A stretch of DNA of 64,000 nt from an uncultured Bacilli bacterium. GTDB lineage: Bacteria > Bacillota_I > Bacilli_A > RF39 > UBA660. A program made the position numbers and the translations under genes. Below the pieces are notes generated by a model. That model saw nothing but the letters and a program-made list of their open reading frames with translations, ran no database searches and had not been told where the DNA came from. The stretch lies in NCBI GenBank assembly GCA_910580135.1, contig CAJTXC010000001.1, positions 1-64,000 of the forward strand, given 5' to 3'. Positions 33,212 through 39,933 of the stretch are shown one piece after another (the first letter of the stretch is position 1; each line of letters starts with the position of its first letter).

Positions 33212-33507
33212 TTAGGTCTAAGAAAGCTATTGCTGCTATATTTAGACAAATAGTAGATAAAATAGAAGCAGGTACTTGTGAAGTTGATGATAGAGAGTTA
33301 ACTGAAATTGCTAATACATTAGTTCATCGCAAACTTAATGCAGAACAACTCGCTCATCATCTTGGAGTATCTCGTTCTACTATTACTCGTATGGTTACTG
33401 ATGGTAGAATACCTCATCCTCGTAAAACTCTTGGTGGAGATAAATATTGGTGGCAAGATGAAGTTGAAAATCATATAGCCGATTATAATGCAAAATATGG
33501 CTTGTAG
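33208..33507 (+). CDS. Helix-turn-helix DNA-binding protein, excisionase/MerR-like (99 aa)
   Basis: The central helix-turn-helix is clear (LNAEQLAHHLGVSRSTITRM) and is followed by a wing-like VTDGRIPHPRKTLGGDKYWW, the layout of HTH_17/excisionase-type proteins. It overlaps the membrane gene by four bases and is followed by a strong terminator, then a promoter-like box. It may regulate the late genes that start at 33620. No integrase is present in this window, so an excisionase job is unlikely here. Confidence 0.7.
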   Translation: MIRSKKAIAAIFRQIVDKIEAGTCEVDDRELTEIANTLVHRKLNAEQLAHHLGVSRSTITRMVTDGRIPHPRKTLGGDKYWWQDEVENHIADYNAKYGL

Positions 33508-33541
33508 GCTTTCATAGAAGCTCTCAGAGCGTTGCAAATTT

Positions 33542-33578
33542 GCCGTCTGTCTAATTCATTGATAATTAGGCAGACGGC
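33542..33578 (+). terminator. Strong intrinsic terminator
   Basis: A 15-bp GC-rich stem GCCGTCTGTCTAATT/AATTAGGCAGACGGC with one G-U pair and a 7-nt loop, followed by TTTATTTT. Confidence 0.85.
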
Positions 33579-33619
33579 TTTATTTTGACCAAAATAATGT
33601 GAACTATTCATTAGTGCTG

Positions 33620-33627
33620 TAACTTTG
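33620..33627 (+). promoter_or_regulatory. Promoter -7 box TAACTTTG
   Basis: TAACTTTG matches the Bacteroidota -7 element and lies between a strong terminator and the gene at 33688. The upstream -33 element is weak (TGTG about 19 nt upstream), so an activator may be needed; the HTH gene just upstream is a candidate. Confidence 0.5.
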
Positions 33628-33687
33628 CATCGTACAAATACCGGTAAAGTACATTTAAGTATTAACAATTTAATTAAACAAAGTTTT

Positions 33688-34677
33688 ATGAGTACTAATG
33701 AAGTATTTATGATTCCTGACAACCGTGGTGGTCAGAATAGTTTTGACCCTAATCTTCTTCTTGCCTCTATGATGAATGGCAATAACGGATTTGGTGGTAA
33801 TGGTAGTTGGATGTGGGTAATCTTCCTCTTCTTCCTTTATCCTCTTATGCGTAATGGTGGTCTTTGGGGCAATAATGGTTTTGGCGGTGATGGCAACCTC
33901 GGTAGTCTTGGTAATCTTGTAAACAATGATGCAGGTCGTGAACTTCTTATGCAGGCTATCAATGGTAACAATGCTGCTATTCGTGACCTTGCTAGTATGA
34001 CAGGCGCTCAGACTTCTGCTATCCAGCAAGCTATCTGTTCTGTTAACAATTCTATTACTGGTCTTAGCGGTCAGGTTGGTATGAGTGGTCAGCAGATTAT
34101 TAATTCTATTCAGCAAGGTAATATGGGTCTTGCTTCTCAACTTGCTCAGTGCTGCTGCGACCTTCGTACTGCTGTTACTACAGGAAATTACGAAAATCAG
34201 ATTGCTACACTTAATCAGACTAATACTCTTCAGAGTGGTCAGAACTTTATTAATCGTTCTATTGAGCGGGGTTTCTCTGATACTGCTTATGCTTTCCGTG
34301 ACCAAACTTGTCAGATTGGTTCTGCTATTCAAGGTAGCACTCAGGCTCTCAAAGATGCTGGTACTGTTCAGACAAATTCTATTCTTAGCAAACTTACTGA
34401 AATGCAAAATGATGCTAAGCAAGCTAAGATTGACTCTCTGCAAGAAGCTAATTCTACACTTCGTACACAGATTAACATTGAACATCAGAACGCCCTTACT
34501 CAGCAAGCAATTGCTGCTGCTGTAGCTCCTATAAATGCTCAGCTTGCAGAAATTAAATGTGCTCAACCTAATACTGTAACTGTTCCTTACTATCCTTTTA
34601 GTATTCAGCCTAATTGTGGTTGCACTCATAACTACAATAATGGTTGTGGTTCATGTCAAAATCAATTTTGGTATTAA
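33688..34677 (+). CDS. Glycine/asparagine-rich membrane-anchored coiled-coil protein (329 aa)
   Basis: The start is the ATG at 33688, just after the promoter region. Residues ~1-75 are Asn/Gly-rich with a membrane segment (SWMWVIFLFFLYPLM). The middle is a Gln/Ser/Asn-rich helical region (AQTSAIQQAICSVNNSITGL), with a Cys cluster (AQCCCDLRTAV). The end carries more Cys (NCGCTHNYNNGCGSCQNQFWY in pieces). Proteins of this layout are common but uncharacterised in gut phages. Codon use is expression-biased, as in the capsid gene, so it is probably abundant. Function unknown; a virion or membrane-interacting role is inferred. Confidence 0.6.
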   Translation: MSTNEVFMIPDNRGGQNSFDPNLLLASMMNGNNGFGGNGSWMWVIFLFFLYPLMRNGGLWGNNGFGGDGNLGSLGNLVNNDAGRELLMQAINGNNAAIRDLASMTGAQTSAIQQAICSVNNSITGLSGQVGMSGQQIINSIQQGNMGLASQLAQCCCDLRTAVTTGNYENQIATLNQTNTLQSGQNFINRSIERGFSDTAYAFRDQTCQIGSAIQGSTQALKDAGTVQTNSILSKLTEMQNDAKQAKIDSLQEANSTLRTQINIEHQNALTQQAIAAAVAPINAQLAEIKCAQPNTVTVPYYPFSIQPNCGCTHNYNNGCGSCQNQFWY

Positions 34678-34696
34678 TCTTTAAATAACTAAAGTT

Positions 34697-35017
34697 ATGG
34701 CAGAATGTTTTAATGGATACATTGGCAATCGAGGTGGTATTCCTATAGTAGAAGCTGCTCAATCAAGTGCTGGTAGTGCAACTACTAATGCTATTTATAC
34801 TCTTCCTTGCCATGTCTTTGGAAAAGGTTGTAAAGGTATTATAGTAGTTAATTTCCTTGGAGCAACAGCTGCTACTGTAACAGGAGTTACTCTCTCAGTA
34901 AGCGGTTCAACACGTGAACTTCTTTCAAGTGCAGGAGAGGCTCTTACTACTCTTACAACTGGATACCATATAATTGTATTTGATAAACCTAATAACCGAT
35001 TAAATTTGATAGTATAA
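34697..35017 (+). CDS. Small beta-rich protein, hypothetical (106 aa)
   Basis: A small Gly/Ala/Thr-rich, beta-prone protein (TLPCHVFGKGCKGIIVVNFL, TGYHIIVFDKPNNRLNLIV) with no signal or membrane segment. It lies between two likely co-transcribed genes, one base before the next ATG. No family is recognised. A small virion or head-decoration protein is possible. Confidence 0.5.
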   Translation: MAECFNGYIGNRGGIPIVEAAQSSAGSATTNAIYTLPCHVFGKGCKGIIVVNFLGATAATVTGVTLSVSGSTRELLSSAGEALTTLTTGYHIIVFDKPNNRLNLIV

Positions 35018-35018
35018 T

Positions 35019-35531
35019 ATGTTTTCAGCATTAAGTCAAGGTAGTCCTATCTATATTATTGATAAGACTGATGGTCTAAAATATAAAACAGGAGAAGTTG
35101 TTGGTGTTGTTCAAGGAAATGCTTTTGGTGGTACATTTGGTACTGCATCTTTTGCTCCTAATGGCACTGTCACTCTTAAAGTTAAAGTAGACAATAACGT
35201 TATAGATTATCCTGAAGTTCCTATCAATGGTTCTGTAATGACTTACAACAATGGTGCTACTATTGTTTGCGAAACAAAACAAGGATTAATCTCAGAGTTG
35301 GAAAATACTCTTCAACAGACTAAACAAATACTTGCAGACCGTCCTAAATATGAACAAATTGTAAGTGATTGTGAAAGTCTTCTTAAAGAGATAAATCCTG
35401 TATTTGCTAAGGATAAAGAACGTGATGATAGAATAAATAGTTTAGATACTAAAGTTACAAGTATGGAAGGAAAACTTGATAAAATTCTGAACGTATTGTC
35501 TTCTAATAACAATCCTAATATTAAATTGTAA
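35019..35531 (+). CDS. Beta-barrel plus coiled-coil protein, hypothetical (170 aa)
   Basis: The N-terminal ~85 residues are beta-rich (PIYIIDKTDGLKYKTGEVVG, GTVTLKVKVDNNVIDYPEVP). The C-terminal half is a coiled coil (LISELENTLQQTKQILADR, DDRINSLDTKVTSMEGKLDK). It starts one base after the previous stop and is followed by 3 bases to the next gene. The layout suggests an oligomeric virion or tail-associated protein; no family is named. Confidence 0.55.
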   Translation: MFSALSQGSPIYIIDKTDGLKYKTGEVVGVVQGNAFGGTFGTASFAPNGTVTLKVKVDNNVIDYPEVPINGSVMTYNNGATIVCETKQGLISELENTLQQTKQILADRPKYEQIVSDCESLLKEINPVFAKDKERDDRINSLDTKVTSMEGKLDKILNVLSSNNNPNIKL

Positions 35532-35534
35532 GTT

Positions 35535-35774
35535 ATGTATTTAGTTATAAAAAGAGAAAAATCTGAGCATCTTAAACATAAAGTTCATGAACTGAAAGAA
35601 CTTGCTTGTGATGTTCTTGAATGTCTTGAAGAGGCTTACTCTGAGAGTCATGAAAGTGAAAGTCGTGAACGTAGTCGTCGCGAAGATAGATATGAACCTC
35701 GTAGACGTCATGATGATTATGATGATTATGAGCGTGATGAAGCTCGTGGTCGTGGTGGTCGAGGACGCTACTAA
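35535..35774 (+). CDS. Small highly charged protein with Arg/Asp/Glu/Gly tail (79 aa)
   Basis: The N-terminal ~35 residues are helical (HLKHKVHELKELACDVLECL). The rest is an Arg, Glu, Asp, Tyr and Gly low-complexity tail (ERSRREDRYEPRRRHDDYD, ending GRGGRGRY) resembling RGG-type nucleic-acid-binding tails. It is the last gene before a strong terminator at 35791. It could bind RNA, DNA or partner proteins. No family is recognised. Confidence 0.55.
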   Translation: MYLVIKREKSEHLKHKVHELKELACDVLECLEEAYSESHESESRERSRREDRYEPRRRHDDYDDYERDEARGRGGRGRY

Positions 35775-35790
35775 TCTAATAATTCTAATG

Positions 35791-35814
35791 GGAGAGGAGA
35801 ACAATCTCCTCTCC
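35791..35814 (+). terminator. Strong intrinsic terminator
   Basis: A perfect 10-bp stem GGAGAGGAGA/TCTCCTCTCC with loop ACAA, followed by TTTTAATTTTT. Confidence 0.9.
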
Positions 35815-35831
35815 TTTTAATTTTTAATGAT

Positions 35832-36254
35832 ATGAAAAGAGATAGTCTTGATATATACGACGATATGCCTGAAGATATGAAACATTATCTTCGTTATAAT
35901 GGTAGGCATTTTAATAGAAAACTATGTGATTTTGCAATAAGTCAAATGTCATCTACCAACCCTTCTACGGGGGAGGTGGTTCATGTAGTTAAACTTGATA
36001 AAGAAGCTGTAGATGCTCTTCTTAAAACATATCGAATTGAAATTAAGAATAATCAACTTTATGATTATGTATATGTTGCAAATATGTGTAAAGCTGATTT
36101 TCTTGGTAGAAGTGTACCTGATGAACAACATCTCTGTTTATATATTAAAGATGTGATAGATGATGTAGACGGTTATGATGGTCTTGTGTTTAATCGTTGG
36201 TATGCTGATATGTGTAGAAGTGGTGTTGCAATAGATTGGGAAGCGATGTTATAA
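35832..36254 (+). CDS. Hypothetical protein carrying the dispersed motif (140 aa)
   Basis: A soluble acidic protein with helical ends (EDMKHYLRYNGRHFNRKLCD, LCLYIKDVIDDVDGYDGLVF). Near residue 45 it contains NPSTGEVVHVV, a copy of the dispersed motif, between two predicted domains. It lies between two terminators (35791 and 36295), so it may be a single-gene unit or depend on read-through. No family is recognised. Confidence 0.5.
   Translation: MKRDSLDIYDDMPEDMKHYLRYNGRHFNRKLCDFAISQMSSTNPSTGEVVHVVKLDKEAVDALLKTYRIEIKNNQLYDYVYVANMCKADFLGRSVPDEQHLCLYIKDVIDDVDGYDGLVFNRWYADMCRSGVAIDWEAML
35963..35977 (+). repeat. Dispersed motif, plus copy (STGEV frame)
   Basis: TTCTACGGGGGAGGT with AACCC before and GGTT after. 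Confidence 0.9.
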
Positions 36255-36294
36255 TTAGTTAGTTGTTAATAAGATTGATGTTAATTTTAAGTAT

Positions 36295-36324
36295 AGTAGT
36301 AGTAATTGTGAAATTGCTACTACT
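36295..36324 (+). terminator. Intrinsic terminator
   Basis: A 13-bp stem AGTAGTAGTAATT/AATTGCTACTACT with one G-U pair and a 4-nt loop, followed by ATTGTTTTAT. Confidence 0.7.
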
Positions 36325-36384
36325 ATTGTTTTATATGATTATAAAGATGATGTAGATAATAGAAAAGTTAAAAATATATAAAAA

Positions 36385-36416
36385 TTTGGCTTATTTGAGA
36401 ATTTTTTATAAGTTTG
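36385..36416 (+). promoter_or_regulatory. Bacteroidota-type promoter for the holin-like gene
   Basis: TTTG (36385-36388), 20 nt, then TAAGTTTG (36409-36416): a very good match. The gene start at 36459 lies about 43 bases downstream. An earlier non-ATG start at 36414 would lie inside this promoter, so it is rejected. Confidence 0.7.
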
Positions 36417-36458
36417 TCAATAATAATAAGAGATATATTAAAAGTAAAGCTAATCATA

Positions 36459-36776
36459 ATGGAAGAAGCAATATCTACAATAGTTAATAACACAATAAAT
36501 AGTTTTGACTTTCCTTTTTGTATTACAGTAAATATAGCTACTTATATTACAATTAAGACTATTACTGATTATAAAAAGAAAAGTAAAGTTAGTACTTGGA
36601 ATAAACGTCTTATATTTCTTATTATAAGTGCTATTATTTCTACTATTTATTGTCTTACAGGAAGTGATATTAAAACAATCTTTAATAGTTTTATTCTTGC
36701 TCCTGTGTCTTGGTCTTGGATATTCAAACCTATATGTGATAAACTTAATATTGGTTATAACGCTAAACTTAATTAA
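36459..36776 (+). CDS. Small membrane protein, holin candidate (105 aa)
   Basis: Two to three membrane segments are visible (FPFCITVNIATYITIKTI, RLIFLIISAIISTIYCLTG, FNSFILAPVSWSWIF), with a short charged loop rich in Lys between the first two (KKKSKVS). It has its own promoter, which suits a timing protein such as a holin. The start ATG was chosen because it is the first one after the promoter. The putative endolysin lies 30 kb away, so the pairing is only inferred. Confidence 0.55.
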   Translation: MEEAISTIVNNTINSFDFPFCITVNIATYITIKTITDYKKKSKVSTWNKRLIFLIISAIISTIYCLTGSDIKTIFNSFILAPVSWSWIFKPICDKLNIGYNAKLN

Positions 36777-36922
36777 AATATTAATGTTAAGTTATTCCAT
36801 ATATTTTTATTCGGTTTCAGCCAGTCTAATTTAATAGTGATTAAGACATTAGACAATAATACAAAATGGAAATTAGGCTATCCCCTGCGCGTCAGAGAGC
36901 CTATCACATATTAAATAAATGC

Positions 36923-36936
36923 GCTCCCCCGTAGAA
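36923..36936 (-). repeat. Dispersed motif, minus copy (intergenic)
   Basis: TTCTACGGGGGAGC on the minus strand, upstream of the HNH gene. Confidence 0.9.
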
Positions 36937-37010
36937 AGGTTGTGAAACTTAATTGTTATTATTAAGGTGTTAGTATAATAATTAGTAAGTGTACTATTAA
37001 TCAACCTAAT

Positions 37011-37018
37011 CGGGGGAG
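37011..37018 (+). repeat. Partial dispersed motif
   Basis: Only CGGGGGAG is kept, preceded by CCTAAT; 32 bases before the HNH start. Confidence 0.5.
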
Positions 37019-37049
37019 TGTTCTTAATAATAAAATCAATAGTAAATGT

Positions 37050-37592
37050 ATGAATAAATTTAATTTTGGAGTAGGAACTCCAACAAAAGGAATTATAGAT
37101 AGTTCTTTTGTTCCTATAAAATATAATAATAATTATAAAATAAATAATAAAGGAGTCATAATAAATAAGAATAATATTGTTTGTAAACCTTTTGTTAATA
37201 ATAGTGGTTATTATTGTATTGGACTATGGGAAAACAATGTCAAAACTACTTATTGTGTTCATAAACTTGTTGCTGAACATTTTATGAATAATTACGATGA
37301 TAGTTTAGATATAGACCATATAGATAATAATAAATTAAATAATGATATAAATAATTTACAATTAATAACTCATAGAGAAAATTGTAAGAAAAGACTAACT
37401 CCAAATATTTATAATGTTACTTTTGAAGGAAATATTATAAAACAATATAAATCAATAAGAGAAGCAGCAAACGATTTACATATAGGATATAACGGTTTAA
37501 GAGAATTACTTTCTAATATTAATGATGAAAGTGTTATAATTAAAGTTTATAGTAAAATAAATAAAACTTATTTATATTTTAAGAGATATTAA
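37050..37592 (+). CDS. HNH homing endonuclease (180 aa)
   Basis: The order is a NUMOD4-like N-terminal part (YKINNKGVIINKNNIV), an HNH core (VHKLVAEHFMNN, DIDHIDNNKLNNDINNLQLI, with the His-Asn-His-type residues in DIDHIDNNKLNN) and a C-terminal NUMOD1-like helix-turn-helix (SIREAANDLHIGYNGLREL). This is the typical free-standing phage homing endonuclease, which cuts a related DNA lacking it and so spreads. It is richer in AAT, ATA and TTA codons than its neighbours, a sign of separate origin. It lies between terminators and tail genes without breaking a visible gene. Confidence 0.85.
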   Translation: MNKFNFGVGTPTKGIIDSSFVPIKYNNNYKINNKGVIINKNNIVCKPFVNNSGYYCIGLWENNVKTTYCVHKLVAEHFMNNYDDSLDIDHIDNNKLNNDINNLQLITHRENCKKRLTPNIYNVTFEGNIIKQYKSIREAANDLHIGYNGLRELLSNINDESVIIKVYSKINKTYLYFKRY

Positions 37593-37594
37593 TT

Positions 37595-38281
37595 ATGGCG
37601 TCAATATCAATGTTAGTGTCGGAATTTGCACATTCTCTAAAAAGTCCTAATAATAAAGCTCTCAGAGAAAATATTAAACTTCTTATAGTTCATACACGTA
37701 ACGAGATTATTCGTAGAAGTTATGAAAATCACGGTTATGTAGATAAAGGTCTTGTTCAAAGATTTAAAGTTAGTCTTACTGATGTTTATGATGGAGAGAT
37801 AACTCTCCCAGAAGGTTGTGAGGATATAGATATTACAAAGATTAAGCGTAGTCTTCAAAAAGTTCCTACTCCTGTTAGACTTACAAATAATCTTCCTTTT
37901 GATAGAATTAGTTCTGTAGGATATAGAACATCAAGAGAATTTCCTTTTATTAAGGAAACTACTGCTCGTTTTAGAAGTTCTGTTCCTGGACTTTGTGGTA
38001 TGCCTTGTTACGATTATATAAATGGTTATATTTATATATTTCCTACAGATAATAAAACTTTTGATATTAATCAAATAGTTATAGAGTCTGCTTTTGAACA
38101 TCCTACTGAAATTCAAATCGCTAATAACGAAGTTGATAGTATGGATGTTCTTATGGATGAAAATGAATTTCTTTTGTCTGAAGATATGATTGGACAACTT
38201 AAAGAAATCATATATAAGCGAGATTTACTTAGTACTATTCGTGAAACTAATGAAATTCCAGATACTGTAAAGTTTAATTAA
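37595..38281 (+). CDS. Tail tubular/adaptor protein, T7 gp11 or P22 gp4-like (228 aa)
   Basis: The helical N-terminus (SEFAHSLKSPNNKALRENIK, VHTRNEIIRRSYENHGYVDK), a central beta region with a basic IKRSLQKVPTPVRL and PGLCGMPCYDYINGYIYIFP, and a helical C-terminus fit the short-tail adaptor ring proteins that sit under the portal (tail tubular protein A type) known in crAss-like phages. It comes directly before other tail genes and 2 bases after the HNH stop. The family call is from pattern and place. Confidence 0.55.
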   Translation: MASISMLVSEFAHSLKSPNNKALRENIKLLIVHTRNEIIRRSYENHGYVDKGLVQRFKVSLTDVYDGEITLPEGCEDIDITKIKRSLQKVPTPVRLTNNLPFDRISSVGYRTSREFPFIKETTARFRSSVPGLCGMPCYDYINGYIYIFPTDNKTFDINQIVIESAFEHPTEIQIANNEVDSMDVLMDENEFLLSEDMIGQLKEIIYKRDLLSTIRETNEIPDTVKFN

Positions 38282-38282
38282 T

Positions 38283-39227
38283 ATGGCAATTAAAGAAATA
38301 CCTACTAACTTTAGAGTATATTATAAATTGTTTATTGAAGACAATAAACAAAAACTTGAAGATGCTCTTAAACAAAAAGAAGATTTAGAAGAATCTGTTA
38401 GAGTTAAGCATATTACTATTTCTGCATGGAAAGATATTTATGAAACCCAGTTTAATATAAAATTAGATGATTATATAGAGTTTAAAAGAAATACATATAT
38501 TACAGGAAGTTTTTATAGAATGGCTAAAGGTCTACTTATAAATAAACAAAATAATTATGAACTTATAGCTGATTCTTTTAATCTTTTCGATTTAGCTGAT
38601 ACTCAAAAACAATTAGATAATTGTATTCAACGTATCACCTTTTATAAGAAATGTATCAAACTAACTCTTAAAGAATATACTGAAATTCTTAGAGTTTATT
38701 ATACTGAAGTTCATAAGAAACTTATTCTTGAAGGACAAGGATATGCTTTTAGTAATGGTATAGGTTGGATTTGTGTTAATCGTTGTCTTTTTGATAAACG
38801 ACATCCAATGCTTGATTATGCTGCTACTAAAAAGAAAGAGAAAGAACTTAGAGAAAAAGGTGAACGTATTTATGATAAAGAAGAAGCTGAATGGTGTGCT
38901 CGTAATGGATTAGAATACGATGGTAAAGATAAAAGAGTATTTGTTTGCAATGAATATTGTTATCAAATTCCTCTTATAGATTGTAAACTTCCAGGTAGTA
39001 ATCATCTTAAATTAGAAATAGGGGATTATAGACATAGAAGTTTGCGTGGAAAGAGTAATGATGAAATTATAGAAATGTGTAATAGTGATACAAAGAAAAT
39101 TTGTGAACTTCCATTAGATTTAAAAACTAAAGTTACTCTTTGTGACAAAGCTGATAAAATTTTATATACTAAATTTATAAGAAATGAAAATCAAAAACCA
39201 ATTACCTTTAGCAAGACTAATAGGTAA
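38283..39227 (+). CDS. Tail-module protein of crAss-like type (314 aa)
   Basis: A helical, charged protein (NKQKLEDALKQKEDLEESVR, CIKLTLKEYTEILRVYYTE) with several Cys in its second half (VNRCLFDKRH, NEYCYQIPLIDC). It starts 1 base after the previous stop and overlaps the next gene by 44 bases in another frame, so it is part of one tail operon. The family is not recognised by name. A neck ring or tail-assembly role is inferred from place. Confidence 0.5.
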   Translation: MAIKEIPTNFRVYYKLFIEDNKQKLEDALKQKEDLEESVRVKHITISAWKDIYETQFNIKLDDYIEFKRNTYITGSFYRMAKGLLINKQNNYELIADSFNLFDLADTQKQLDNCIQRITFYKKCIKLTLKEYTEILRVYYTEVHKKLILEGQGYAFSNGIGWICVNRCLFDKRHPMLDYAATKKKEKELREKGERIYDKEEAEWCARNGLEYDGKDKRVFVCNEYCYQIPLIDCKLPGSNHLKLEIGDYRHRSLRGKSNDEIIEMCNSDTKKICELPLDLKTKVTLCDKADKILYTKFIRNENQKPITFSKTNR

Positions 39228-39930
39228 AATAGATAATGATTTTAATATAAGTGAATCTGATTGGATTCCGCGAGTAGCTGCTTGGACTATTGATGCACTA
39301 TCTCAAATGCAAGTTCTACCAATGGAAAGAAAGCGTAGAAAACTTGAAGTTAGTAATAGAATTGCACAATTTCCTTGTACTATAAACGCTACTGAACTTA
39401 AAGTCTATGATAAAAATGGTTGTGAAATACAAGAACTTAATAGTATAAATTCTTGTGGTTGTAGTAAATCTGGTAAAACTACTCCACAAGAAATTGCTGT
39501 TATAGATGACACCAATAAAACAGGAGTAAACTTTATGAAAGTTGGAACTATTGCAGTAAATGGTGGTAATCGTAATTTTGTTCTTGATGGAAATAATATT
39601 GAACTTAGCTTTGATACAGATGAAATTGAAGTAGAAACTTATGAAACTGCTACTTATTTTGATGAATATTATCAATGTGAAGTTCCTTATATTTACGATA
39701 ATGGAATATTGCTTGAAGCTCTTGCTTGGTATGTTTTATTTAAATATTTAAGTAGAGGTAGTAAGCATCAAGTTTACAGTCTTGCAAGTAATAGTCCAGT
39801 TACTAATCCTTATCTACAATGGAATGTTCTTAGACCTAAAGCTATGGCTGCTGTTAAAATAGCAATTAATAATAGTCATGATGGTTGGAATAATTTCTTT
39901 TATAATAGTACATTTCTTCCAAGAGGTTAA
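39184..39930 (+). CDS. Tail tube/neck protein (248 aa)
   Basis: The N-terminus (LPLARLIGKIDNDFNISESD, WIPRVAAWTIDALSQMQVLP) resembles the helical front of crAss-like tail proteins that join the tube to the neck. The remainder is beta-rich with a Cys-containing loop (INSCGCSKSGKTT) and a C-terminal helix. The start overlaps the preceding gene by 44 bases. Function within the tail is inferred from order; it immediately precedes the 1487-residue stabilisation protein. Confidence 0.5.
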   Translation: MKIKNQLPLARLIGKIDNDFNISESDWIPRVAAWTIDALSQMQVLPMERKRRKLEVSNRIAQFPCTINATELKVYDKNGCEIQELNSINSCGCSKSGKTTPQEIAVIDDTNKTGVNFMKVGTIAVNGGNRNFVLDGNNIELSFDTDEIEVETYETATYFDEYYQCEVPYIYDNGILLEALAWYVLFKYLSRGSKHQVYSLASNSPVTNPYLQWNVLRPKAMAAVKIAINNSHDGWNNFFYNSTFLPRG

Positions 39931-39933
39931 CTT

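Larger units (their letters stand above)
36777..37049. other. Noncoding spacer before the HNH gene, with hairpins and two motif copies
   Basis: No gene. It contains an inverted pair GTCTAAT/ATTAGAC (36824-36854), a compound hairpin TAGGCT/AGCCTA enclosing CTG/CAG (36874-36903), a minus copy of the dispersed motif (36923-36936) and a partial plus copy CGGGGGAG (37011-37018). Local GC is high around CCCCTGCGCGTC. A structured RNA or a recombination junction linked to the homing gene are both possible. Confidence 0.45.

Noticed and set aside
33208..33507. Excisionase of a temperate phage
   Set aside because: Only the HTH fold is supported; no integrase or attachment site is seen in the window.
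34085..34525. Leucine-rich frame inside the 33688-34677 gene
   Set aside because: A frame shadow of a gene with strong codon bias; such Leu/Val/Ile-rich shadows recur throughout the window.
36414..36458. Earlier start for the holin-like gene
   Set aside because: It is a TTG lying inside the promoter -7 box, so it could not be on the transcript.
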